This document shows, in pieces, positions 17,565 to 24,521 of a stretch of 24,521 nt of DNA. The translations under genes and the position numbers were made by a program. The notes beneath the pieces are model-generated. The model did no database searches. It was not told the DNA's origin and worked only from the letters and a program-made list of their open reading frames with translations. The stretch lies in NCBI GenBank assembly GCA_035294305.1, contig DATGLD010000035.1, forward strand, positions 1 to 24,521. The letters run 5' to 3'. This stretch comes from DASRBN01 sp035294305. GTDB taxonomy: Bacteria > Chloroflexota > Ktedonobacteria > Ktedonobacterales > Ktedonobacteraceae. Within the stretch, counting starts at the first letter, position 1. The number at the start of each line of letters is the position of its first letter.

Positions 17565-18575
17565 TTATGACCTTCCGTAGGGAGCGCTTTGATTGCGTCC
17601 AGCCATACCTCGCCAGCGTGAAATATTGGCAGCCTCTTCGAGCGCGCGATAAGCTAGGCGCATGCCACTTTCATGTCGATAATCACTGCTGGCGCGAAAA
17701 TCGGATGGAGGTCGAAACTCGGCCATACCAGCCTCAACAGCACGCTCTAACGGGAAGAATGGGTTATCCTTTCCCCCATTCTGAGGGACTGTCGCTGCCT
17801 CGACGTGCTGCCCCACCAGTTGCTTTTCAACCGCTTGCAAGCGTACCGGTTCCATATTGACTCCACCCAACGCCAGCCGCACCTGGTTATAGATACCATC
17901 TTTGATCTCTACAAGGGCGGCAACATTTAACAGCGCGATATCTGTGGGAGTGCGTCCTACACGCAGGAAGGACGTACCACAGGTATAATTTGGGCGGGCG
18001 ACGATGACCTCGATAATCAGTTCGCTGGCACGGCGCTCCCTGCTCAGGAAATTACAAGCGACACGACGCTCCTGCTTACCCTTGAAAGTGACGCCGGAAA
18101 GCGCCAATCCAGGGCGTTCAGCAGTCCCTGCGCCCAGGTTCACCTGCGTTTTCGAGGCGGAACGCAGCACTACTTCGGTATCGAGAATAGCCAGCGCGGT
18201 GAGCAGGTCGGCACGTGAAGCAATGCCGGCGGCTAATGTGCCGCCAAGCGTGGCGCTCTCACGAATCACACGCGAGGACGAAGAGACCTGTGCCGCGCGC
18301 GATAGCAGCCCAACGGCAAACTCCTTGAGAAGTGGCGAATCCACCATCGCTTGTAGAGTCGTCATAGCTCCGATATGCACTCCTCGCACGTCTTCAGAAA
18401 TATAGGCCAGCTCAAGATCACGCAGATCGACCACGGCTTGAATGGTATCATCCACCAGGCCGAGCAAATAGGTGCCACCGGCCAGGGGGACCGTCTTCGT
18501 ATCGTTGCGGGCCAGCAAGAGCAAGGTCTGGTCGATATCCTCCGGCCAGTTGTATTCGAGCAAATTCAGCAACAT
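17565..18575 (-). CDS. FAD-binding subunit of the molybdenum hydroxylase
   Basis: The 336-residue protein has the FAD_binding_5 fold with AGGT (32-35) and SATLGGTLAAG (107-117), followed by the CO-dehydrogenase flavoprotein C-terminal domain (SFLRVGRTPTDIALLNVAA, LALGGV). No iron-sulfur cysteine insert is seen. It would carry electrons from the [2Fe-2S] centres of the neighbouring fused subunit to NAD or another acceptor, as XdhB or E. coli YgfM do. The start ATG 18575 is 5 bases after the adenine deaminase stop, and its AAAGG site overlaps that stop codon. The C-terminal 30 residues (Arg- and Ser-rich) look extra to the domain. Confidence 0.9.
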   Translation of the reverse strand: MLLNLLEYNWPEDIDQTLLLLARNDTKTVPLAGGTYLLGLVDDTIQAVVDLRDLELAYISEDVRGVHIGAMTTLQAMVDSPLLKEFAVGLLSRAAQVSSSSRVIRESATLGGTLAAGIASRADLLTALAILDTEVVLRSASKTQVNLGAGTAERPGLALSGVTFKGKQERRVACNFLSRERRASELIIEVIVARPNYTCGTSFLRVGRTPTDIALLNVAALVEIKDGIYNQVRLALGGVNMEPVRLQAVEKQLVGQHVEAATVPQNGGKDNPFFPLERAVEAGMAEFRPPSDFRASSDYRHESGMRLAYRALEEAANISRWRGMAGRNQSAPYGRS

Positions 18576-18580
18576 CGTTT

Positions 18581-20308
18581 TTACCTTTGTAGTGGCAGCA
18601 ATGTAAACGTTTCAACATCGATCAGCCCCTGGTCAGTCAATTTCAGCGCTGGAATGACCGATAGCGAGAGGAAGCTAAGTGTCATACACGGGTGTTCGAG
18701 CCTGCAACCAAGCTCGGCGGCAGCTGTGTCCAGGGCTTCTAATTGCTTCACCAGTTCGGCTGCAGGCAGCGGCGAGACAAGCCCACCCAACGGCAAGGGT
18801 ACCCTCGCCCGCACTTCGCCATCGACAACGCAGGCAAAGCCGCCACCCATTTCTTCGAGAACCTGGGCGGCTCGCAAAATATCACCATCGTTCGCGCCGG
18901 CAACGACCAGGTTGTGCGCGTCATGCGCTACACTGGAAGCGATGGCCCCCTTGCGCAACCCGAAGCCCTTGACCAGTCCCAGGCCAACTTTGCCGCTGGC
19001 ATGGTGCCGCTCGATGACGACGAGTTTGAGCAGGTCACACTCAGGGTCGGCGACAATCTCGCCATTCCTGATAGGAGCCTCTTCCTGCAGGTGTTTTGTG
19101 GTGATCTGCCCAGGCTCAATGCCGATCACCTCGACCATGCCGGGTTTGCCTGGGATACGCAGGTCTGCCTCATGAATAGCCCCAACATGTATGGTATCAC
19201 TGACGCCAGAAAAATCTACCGGTGGCACATCCGCCAGCAGCCGGCCATGTTGCGCTACGAGCTTCCCATCCTTGTACACCGATTCAACTTGAAAGGTGTT
19301 GAGGTCATCGAGCACCACCAGATCGGCGATAAATCCCGGAGCGATGCTGCCGCGATCATTGAGCCGGAAATATTGGGCGGTATTATAGGAAGCGAGACGA
19401 ATGGCTTCGACCGGATCGAGTCCCAGTTCGATTGCGCGGCGGACCATAGAATCGATATGCCCGCGAGTCGTCAAATCCAACGGGTCGCGATCATCGGTGA
19501 CGAAGAAGACGCGCGGCGGGTGCAATTCCTTGACCAGAGGCAGCAGCGTATCCAGGTTGCGCGCCGCCGACCCTTCACGAATCATGAGCCACATGCCCAG
19601 GCGAATACGCTGGCGGGCCTCTTCAATTGTCGTGCATTCATGGTCGGACATGATACCGGCGGCGGCATAGGCACACAAATCGCGATCATTGAGCCCCGGC
19701 GCGTGTCCATCGACGACCAGCCCATGCTCGCGGGTAGCAACGATCTTCGCCAGCACCTGCTCATCGCCTTGCAGCACGCCGGGCATGTTCATCATTTCGG
19801 CCAGACCCAGCACGCGCTCATTCTCTAACAAGGGGAGGAGATCACCAGCCATTAGCACCTGGTAGGGACTTTCAAAAGATGAAGCGGGAACACAGGATGA
19901 GAGCATGACATAGGCGGTGAGTGGTAGATTGCGCCCCGCTTCAAGGACATAACGAATGCCCGCGACTCCCATCACATTGGCGAATTCGTGCGGGTCGAGC
20001 ATAACCACGGTAACACCACGGGGTACGACGATGCGAGCAAATTCAGGCAGGACAAGCATGGTGCTTTCAATGTGCATGTGGCCATCGATCAATCCGGGAG
20101 CCAGCCAGCGGCCCTGGAGATTCCGCTCCTCGTTGCCCCGGTAGCCATTATTTGAGGCATCTATTCCGACCACACGCCCGCCGTCGATAGCGACATCAGC
20201 GAGGTAACACTCCCCGCTACAAACGTTCACGAGCCTGGCATTACGCAGCACCAGTTCCGCGGGCAATTTCCCACGCGCAATCTGGATGCGACGTTGAAGT
20301 TCGTCCAT
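18581..20308 (-). CDS. ade: Adenine deaminase
   Basis: Hydrolyses adenine to hypoxanthine and ammonia, feeding the adjacent molybdenum hydroxylase. The 575-residue protein is close to E. coli Ade (588). The first metal motif is GLIDGHMHIES (H77, H79), followed by MLDPHEFANVMG, VDGHAPGLND, MSDHECTT and FVTDDRDPLDL; the family-specific C-terminal domain has AHDAHNLVVAGAND. ATG 20308 is preceded by GGAGGAAG; the frame is open to 20428 but those 40 residues match nothing. It is the first gene of the minus-strand cluster and is followed within 5 bases by the FAD subunit. The operon promoter should lie in 20309-20440, where no strong -35/-10 pair stands out. Confidence 0.93.
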   Translation of the reverse strand: MDELQRRIQIARGKLPAELVLRNARLVNVCSGECYLADVAIDGGRVVGIDASNNGYRGNEERNLQGRWLAPGLIDGHMHIESTMLVLPEFARIVVPRGVTVVMLDPHEFANVMGVAGIRYVLEAGRNLPLTAYVMLSSCVPASSFESPYQVLMAGDLLPLLENERVLGLAEMMNMPGVLQGDEQVLAKIVATREHGLVVDGHAPGLNDRDLCAYAAAGIMSDHECTTIEEARQRIRLGMWLMIREGSAARNLDTLLPLVKELHPPRVFFVTDDRDPLDLTTRGHIDSMVRRAIELGLDPVEAIRLASYNTAQYFRLNDRGSIAPGFIADLVVLDDLNTFQVESVYKDGKLVAQHGRLLADVPPVDFSGVSDTIHVGAIHEADLRIPGKPGMVEVIGIEPGQITTKHLQEEAPIRNGEIVADPECDLLKLVVIERHHASGKVGLGLVKGFGLRKGAIASSVAHDAHNLVVAGANDGDILRAAQVLEEMGGGFACVVDGEVRARVPLPLGGLVSPLPAAELVKQLEALDTAAAELGCRLEHPCMTLSFLSLSVIPALKLTDQGLIDVETFTLLPLQR

Positions 20309-20438
20309 AAAACAACTTCCTCCGTGTCTAAAATAGGGTATGTTGCATGTTTTACTGGACATCCTATCAGAAACCCGGCAAATCGTCGAGGGTTCAGGTA
20401 GAAGGCTACCGGTGATGAAGTCGTTCATTTGGATGCCA

Positions 20439-20464
20439 GGGCGACCACAAGAGTCGCCCCTACC
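20439..20464 (+). repeat. Dispersed palindromic repeat, copy 6
   Basis: AGGGCGACCACAAGAGTCGCCCCTAC: ends GGGCGAC and GTCGCCC are complementary around ACAAGA. It sits between the divergent adenine deaminase and small membrane protein genes. Confidence 0.65.
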
Positions 20465-20523
20465 CTATACGGGCAGGCATCTAAAAATCTGATAGTGTTA
20501 AGTATACCCCCTTTAAGGGGTTT

Positions 20524-20540
20524 GTGGAACGCTTTTCCAC
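20524..20540 (+). promoter_or_regulatory. Leader hairpin before the small membrane protein
   Basis: GTGGAA and TTCCAC flank CGCTT, ending 10 bases before the AAGGAG site of the next gene. A second self-complementary stretch, CCCCTTTAAGGGG, is at 20508-20520. Together they could be an operator or a translation-control hairpin. Confidence 0.3.
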
Positions 20541-20561
20541 TGGACGGGATAAGGAGAATCC

Positions 20562-20762
20562 ATGAATAATTTTGCTTCGTCGCTTATCAAGTTGACCGCT
20601 CTCGCAGGTGGCGCGGTGATTGGCGCTCTAGTGGCACGCTGGCTCGATGAGGTTGCGACAACACGCGCTGAAGAGCGGTCTGAACGTGATAGGACTCGTT
20701 ACGCGCAGGGACTTTCACCCATTGCCGATGATGGTAGGAATAGACAGGGAACACAGCAGTAA
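20562..20762 (+). CDS. Small single-pass membrane protein, function unknown
   Basis: The 66-residue product starts at ATG 20562 with AAGGAG 8 bases upstream. Residues about 7-27 (SLIKLTALAGGAVIGALVARW) are hydrophobic with small Gly/Ala residues, fitting one transmembrane helix. The rest is charged (TTRAEERSERDRTRYAQ) and should face the cytoplasm. It is divergent from adenine deaminase. I do not recognise a family. The good ribosome binding site and protein-like composition support a real gene. Confidence 0.6.
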   Translation: MNNFASSLIKLTALAGGAVIGALVARWLDEVATTRAEERSERDRTRYAQGLSPIADDGRNRQGTQQ

Positions 20763-20946
20763 CAATATAGCTGGATTACCATGATACCTGCAAGCTATGT
20801 CATCAAAAGCATTAGCTAACCCGATGTATGAGGAAAACCTCTCTATTGCTCTGCACGCTGAGAAAAAAGTGAATCATAATTTTTCATGAGGCATTCCTGA
20901 AATTTGCAGCCTCCGTTATCAGGTTTGCCGACCACTATTGGCAATA

Positions 20947-21715
20947 CTAGCTTGACGAATTGGTTAGGACCTTGATGGTGTACGCCGTCTGTACCCAGGC
21001 AGAAAAAGCCTCAGAAAAATCGTGATTTTTCTGACTTTCTACCAATGCGTACCCCTCCCTATACGGTTGCACAGGAACAAGTGGGGTCGGCAGGGAATCT
21101 ACGTCCAATAGAACCCAGTTAGTCCCATTAAAATTACCGAGAAACCAGCCGCGCTGAACAGAAGTGACCACCGTAATCCATTTGCCACTACTAAAGAGTC
21201 CCTTCTTCAGTTGGCTCTCGATCTGATAGATAGCGACAGGCTGCTCCTTGCTAGAGAGGAGTGCCTTTCTCGCTGCACCCGACAGCAAGTATTCACGAGC
21301 TTCAACGGCTTCCGCTCGCTGTCTGGCTCGTTTCGCTTCCTCAGAGGAATTATCGAAACAGGGTCTACATCCATCTAGGAACGTAGATTTCTGGCTGAAA
21401 AACTGTTGTGGGAAGTCGCTCAAATATCCTGTGTGTGGCACAGATAGCTCGTTTACAGATACCGCAATGATCAACCGCGGTAACCCCACAGTTGTCTACT
21501 TCGCATCGTTGCTTGCCTTCTTCGGTCTTAGGAAAGCAAGGGGCGCAGGTATCCGTATAGAAACGCTGCAAGAAGCGAGCTCTGTGCGTATCACAGAAAG
21601 CATGTCCACAAAAAACACAACGACCAACTGCGATAACCCCGCAAGCTTGTCCGTTTTCTAGCTGTACCTCGCACACGGCTGGCGTTGCTACTCTGTGAAT
21701 CATCTCTTCATCCAT
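20947..21715 (-). pseudogene. Cysteine-rich double zinc-binding protein, frameshifted at a CA run
   Basis: Two overlapping frames form one gene. From ATG 21715 (GGAGG upstream) the first frame encodes a module CxxxxxNGQxCGVxAVxxCxxCxxxxCxTH...CxPCF and begins a second, CEVDNCGVTAVDHCGICKR. It then loses similarity after ICATH and stops at 21365. The second module's end (FLDGCRPCF) continues in the next frame, which runs to 20947. Restoring two bases in the CACACA run at 21431-21436 joins them into about 256 residues. The order is two tandem Cys/His modules, likely zinc-binding, a charged helix (EEAKRARQRAEAVEAREY), and a beta-rich C-terminal domain (IYQIES...GWFLGNFNGTNWVLLDV). It may be a true mutation, repeat slippage or a sequencing error. 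Confidence 0.7.
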
Positions 21716-21878
21716 TCCTATCCTCCGCTCCTCTCATTCTATCTGTCTAGAGAAATGTAGAACCTCTCTACGTAAGTCTATCCTTTCATTAGAAAACCTT
21801 CACATCGAGTCCTACTCTCGTGCCCAAAAATCTACCTGTGCAAGTCCCTAAGATTGCCCTCCACCGGGGCACCGCCGC

Positions 21879-22832
21879 TTACGTTAGATTATCGACCAGC
21901 CTGCGGGCAACGTGCAGCCATTCCTCGGATACATCATCTGGGACGGAACAGCCGTTTGCCAGGATGAACTTGCGGCCTTTTGTCTGGCTGATAGCCGAGA
22001 GGATTTCGTTTTCTAGTTCGGTTTCGCTGCCGTGGGTAAGCGGGCCGCGCTCCCATAGACCACCCATCAGGCATTTATCGGTAAGAGTCTGGGCCTCGCT
22101 GAGGCTGGGGCCTGTAATGCGATCGCTCCAGCTCATGACTGAGACGGGATAATCGGTGAAAGCCTCGAAGTAGATTTCATCGCCGGTCTGCGTTGGGTCG
22201 GCATGGACGTGAACGGTATTGAGCCAGCCATTGGCCGCGCCCTCTAAGGCATGGAGATCGTAAGGGCGACCGAAGCGCGCATACTCCTCGCGCGTAAAGT
22301 CGGCGCTGGTCGCTCCCATACAGGAGAAGAAGATGCCGCTCGCGCCGGTCTCGATGGCCGCTTCCATCAGCCTGCGCAAGTTGGCCGCGATGGTACCCAA
22401 TCCTTCCTCAAAAGGTTCGGGATTCTGGCGTGCGACCTCGATGGCCTTTTGCTTGCCCATGAAGCGTAGTACATAGGTCAACGGGCTGAAAAGGGTCAGC
22501 AGGATCGGATAATCATCGCCCAGGCGCGAGCGTAGCGCGCGAATACACGTGAGCTGCTCCGTGAACATAGGTGTATCCAGGTCCAGGCGGGGCAGCATTT
22601 GTACCTGCTCGGCCTCGACCAGCGGCTCCTGTGGCGCCGGATAGGGCAGGTCGGGCATGATTTTGGCGATGTCTAAATGAAACTTCTCGACGAAAAACTC
22701 TACAGTGAATGCTGCCAGCCGCTCACCGGAGCCTTCGGGCTTGAAGTGATGCCAGAAACAGATCGGTACGCGATCTACATGCTCACCCTTTACTGCCGCG
22801 CGAACACGTTCCCCAGGTGTCATACTTGCCAT
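21879..22832 (-). CDS. Uroporphyrinogen-decarboxylase (UroD/MtaA-like) family protein
   Basis: The 317-residue product has the UroD TIM-barrel pattern: TPGERVRAAVKGEHVDRVPICFW at the N-terminus, SPLTYVLRFMG in the middle, and LANGCSVPDDVSEEWL at the C-terminus. It lacks the RQAGR motif of true uroporphyrinogen decarboxylases, so heme synthesis is unlikely. The relatives MtaA/CmuA are zinc-dependent methyltransferases acting on methylcobamide. Their HxC pair is replaced by HVHAD here, while the C-terminal Cys remains, so metal binding may differ. ATG 22832 is chosen (GAGGG 7 bases upstream) over the upstream frame to 22907, which covers untranslated leader. No corrinoid protein or partner is nearby. 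Confidence 0.82.
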   Translation of the reverse strand: MASMTPGERVRAAVKGEHVDRVPICFWHHFKPEGSGERLAAFTVEFFVEKFHLDIAKIMPDLPYPAPQEPLVEAEQVQMLPRLDLDTPMFTEQLTCIRALRSRLGDDYPILLTLFSPLTYVLRFMGKQKAIEVARQNPEPFEEGLGTIAANLRRLMEAAIETGASGIFFSCMGATSADFTREEYARFGRPYDLHALEGAANGWLNTVHVHADPTQTGDEIYFEAFTDYPVSVMSWSDRITGPSLSEAQTLTDKCLMGGLWERGPLTHGSETELENEILSAISQTKGRKFILANGCSVPDDVSEEWLHVARRLVDNLT

Positions 22833-22890
22833 AGGTTGTCCCTCAAAATAGTCGCTAAAAAATTGACGAAAACTTCGTTGTCCCCAGGTC

Positions 22891-22914
22891 TCCGCAAGGG
22901 ATACCACTACATTT
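22891..22914 (+). repeat. Second dispersed repeat family, copy B
   Basis: CCGCAAGGGATACCACTACATT differs from 10767-10790 at about two of 22 positions. It falls in the likely 5' leader of the UroD-family gene. Confidence 0.5.
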
Positions 22915-22930
22915 CAGGTGGCTTCCACGA

Positions 22931-22939
22931 ATTATATCA
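22931..22939 (-). promoter_or_regulatory. Extended -10 promoter for the UroD-family gene
   Basis: On the minus strand TGA is followed by a perfect TATAAT, 99 bases upstream of ATG 22832. No clear -35 box is present at 17 bases. The leader would be about 90 bases and include a repeat copy. Confidence 0.45.
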
Positions 22940-23160
22940 CGTTTCGGGCCATGCACCTGTAGATGCATTAAGTAAAAAGTCAGAGTCCGTGAATAATTGC
23001 TAAGAAACAGAGGCTTCAAATCGGGGGAGATAAACCACATCCAATGCGCTAAAGCCGGAATGACAGGCGAAAATTCGTTGTAAAGAAGTAGGAGTGCTCA
23101 AATAAGTGGTTGTATTACCCCCCAATAATATCTTCGCTCATTTGGGCCATTATATATGTC

Positions 23161-23180
23161 TGTAGTGCCCCCTTGGGATT
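23161..23180 (+). repeat. Left terminal inverted repeat of the IS3-type element
   Basis: TGTAGTGCCCCCTTGG matches the reverse complement of the window's last bases, TGTACTGCCCCCCTTGG, with one mismatch and one extra C. It begins with TG, as IS3-family ends do. Confidence 0.7.
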
Positions 23181-23237
23181 GGACAGCTGGCAGAGTGAAA
23201 GCCAGAGGGTATACTCTGACCAAGAAAGGGGTGCAGT

Positions 23238-23939
23238 ATGCCACAGCGACGACGATTTACAGCCGAGTTTAAGCAGTATCCAATCACACAGATCTGTGAC
23301 ATCTTGGACTGTGCTCGCAGTACCTATGATCATCAAGCAGCGGCGGTTGTTGAGCAGGAGTTGCGGCAGGCTATTGCAACGGTGGCAGGCGAGTGGCCGC
23401 GCTATGGCTATCGACGTATCACCAAGCAATTGCAGCGACAAGGATGGATTATCAATCATAGACGGGTGGAACGGCTCATGCGAGAACTGCGGCTCCAAGC
23501 CGATCGCAAACCCAAACGGCGCGTTAGGACCACGGAGAGTTCCCCTCCCTTTCCTCGGTATGCAAATTTGGTAGCACAGTTGGAGATTGTGCGGCCTGAT
23601 CAGGTGTGGGTCTCAGATATCACGTACATTCGGCTCCAGGAAGAATTTGTCTACCTGGCAGTGCTGATGGATGTCTTTACGCGCTGTATTCGTGGCTGGC
23701 ATTTGGGGCGCAGTCTCGATCAAAGTCTCACCCTGCGAGCGCTGGAGCAGGCCCTGGCCCAGCGTCAACCCGAAATCCACCATTCCGATCAAGGGGTCCA
23801 GTATGCTGCCACGGCTTATATCACACGCCAACAGCTTGGGCGCTTTCTCGACGAGGTCTACATGCACAAGCGCATCCATTCTGCCTTGGGCTATCTCACT
23901 CCCGCCGAGTTTGAAAGCCAATGGAGGAGGCAAGAGTAA
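23238..23939 (+). pseudogene. IS3-family transposase, orfA/orfB fused by deletion and lacking the catalytic Glu
   Basis: Residues 1-12 (MPQRRRFTAEFK) are the start of an IS3 orfA. At residue 13 the sequence jumps to the orfB start QYPITQICDILDCARSTYDH, so most of orfA is gone. The HTH_21 region (about 40-95) and the rve integrase core follow, with D127 (VSDITYI) and D184 (HHSDQG). After ATAYI (195) it jumps to QQLGRFLDEVYMHKRIHSALGYLTP, omitting about 45-50 residues that should hold the third acidic residue. Both deletions keep the frame. Without the Glu it should not catalyse transposition, though it could still bind the element's ends. Confidence 0.8.
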
Positions 23940-24051
23940 CATGAGGATACCTTATCCTGTTGTCCTTTGCGCTGCAGAGACGATTCTGTGGTGAGTCGAG
24001 TGCTTCAATGGATGGTCTTCCCAACACAACCACCGAGAAAGGAAGGAAAGG

Positions 24052-24405
24052 ATGCAACCCTGGGAGTATTGCGAAGTGGCCTGGACGCCAAAGCAGGTAA
24101 CGATCCATGTGTACAGCAGCCGTGAGGATGGCAGGTATGAAGGCGTCCAATCGCCAGAAGAATGGGGCGCCTTATTGACCCAGTTAGGGGCCGATGGATG
24201 GGAACTGGTAGGTGTTGTCCCCGCCAGGCCAGCGAGCCACTCCCTCTATTACTTTAAGCGAGCGATAGAGTGGCCTGCACAAGCAGAATGGGATGCACGT
24301 AAAAAGGCAAGAGAGCAAGAGGGCAAATTGAGAGAGCCAGGGACAGAACCCATCAAGCTCACTGAACAGTCAATCCAAGGGGAAACCAAGCCCCAGGCCA
24401 GCTAA
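24052..24405 (+). CDS. DUF4177-like small protein, IS passenger
   Basis: The 117-residue product starts at ATG 24052 with GGAAGGAAAGG directly upstream. Residues 1-70 (MQPWEYCEVAW, LLTQLGADGWELVGVVPA, LYYFKRAI) follow the DUF4177-type pattern: a WEY strand, then LNxLGxxGWELV, and a closing YYFKR strand. The C-terminal 45 residues are charged and low in complexity (AEWDARKKAREQEGKLRE). No catalytic residues are evident; the role is unknown. It lies between the transposase and the right terminal repeat, so it likely moves with the element. Confidence 0.7.
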   Translation: MQPWEYCEVAWTPKQVTIHVYSSREDGRYEGVQSPEEWGALLTQLGADGWELVGVVPARPASHSLYYFKRAIEWPAQAEWDARKKAREQEGKLREPGTEPIKLTEQSIQGETKPQAS

Positions 24406-24500
24406 TTGCTTGTTCTTCATTGGGCAGATGTGACCAGGAAGTCAGAACGAGGAGGGCGTTTCTTTGGACCATGTTCACTTCATATGACTCATTTTATGTC

Positions 24501-24521
24501 TCTTCCAAGGGGGGCAGTACA
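24501..24521 (-). repeat. Right terminal inverted repeat of the IS3-type element
   Basis: CCAAGGGGGGCAGTACA is the inverted partner of 23161-23180. It ends exactly at the final base of the window. Confidence 0.7.

Larger units (their letters stand above)
22833..23160. other. Intergenic stretch between the UroD-family gene and the IS element
   Basis: I see no convincing gene. It holds the UroD-gene leader with an extended -10 box, a repeat copy at 22891-22914, and, at 23111-23123, TGTATTACCCCCC, which resembles the IS terminal repeat and may mark an older or related end. Confidence 0.5.
23161..24521 (+). mobile_element. IS3-type insertion element with passenger gene
   Basis: About 1361 bases lie between a left end at 23161 and a right end at 24521, which form an imperfect inverted repeat of roughly 17 bases starting TG and ending CA. 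Inside are an internally deleted IS3 transposase (23238-23939) and a separate 117-residue gene (24052-24405). IS3 elements normally end soon after orfB; here 582 bases follow, so the second gene is probably cargo. The target duplication cannot be tested because the right end is the end of the window. Confidence 0.65.

Noticed and set aside
18743..19828. Long plus-strand open frame of 361 codons
   Set aside because: It is the antisense shadow of adenine deaminase, whose motifs are unmistakable.
20881..20946. Weak TTGCC/GGCAA stem as a terminator for the cysteine-rich gene
   Set aside because: Only 5 bp with a 10-base loop and no T-run.
23111..23123. TGTATTACCCCCC as an alternative left end of the IS element
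   Set aside because: It matches the right end over the first 13 bases less well than 23161 and loses similarity at once after the C run; kept only as a possible relict.

Overview
The window looks like a bacterial contig, most likely from the Ktedonobacteria/Chloroflexota. This is inferred from the gene mix, moderate GC content, many short palindromic repeats between genes, and an IS3-type element whose proteins resemble those I associate with that group. No rRNA or marker gene fixes the taxon.

Layout. 1-494: truncated LysM membrane protein (minus strand). 694-1080: single-domain response regulator (plus). 1197-1496: remnant of an alpha/beta hydrolase. 1501-1574: a 31-bp perfect hairpin between convergent genes. 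1579-3696: acetyl-CoA synthetase. 3697-4421: no gene seen. 4422-4862: SnoaL-like protein.

5027-20308 is the core: eleven genes, all on the minus strand. In transcription order they are adenine deaminase, an FAD subunit and a fused [2Fe-2S]/molybdopterin subunit of a xanthine-dehydrogenase-type hydroxylase, an FMN 2-hydroxyacid oxidase, a cysteine-synthase-like and a threonine-synthase-like PLP enzyme, SsnA, an MBL-fold hydrolase, a YgeY-type M20 hydrolase, carbamate kinase, and a YgeW-like carbamoyltransferase. This matches in content the enterobacterial ygeW-ygeX-ygeY-hyuA-yqeA-ygfK-ssnA-xdhD region, which has been linked to purine/urate breakdown. Here there is no ygeX, hyuA or ygfK; two fold-type-II PLP enzymes, an MBL hydrolase and a hydroxyacid oxidase are present instead. 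My working model is that adenine is deaminated, the purine is hydroxylated, the ring is opened and trimmed by SsnA, MBL and YgeY, and carbamoyl phosphate released by the carbamoyltransferase yields ATP through carbamate kinase. A 2,3-diaminopropionate-like product would then be deaminated to pyruvate by one of the PLP enzymes. This is inference; no transporter or regulator is visible in the cluster.

20562-24521: small membrane protein (plus), a cysteine-rich gene broken by a frameshift at a CA run, a UroD-family protein, and an IS3-type element (23161-24521) with an internally deleted transposase and a DUF4177-like passenger gene. The last base of the window is the outer end of the element's right inverted repeat, so the sequence probably stops at a contig break in a repeat.

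Two families of short dispersed repeats lie between genes, and two copies supply or abut the stop codons of cluster genes.
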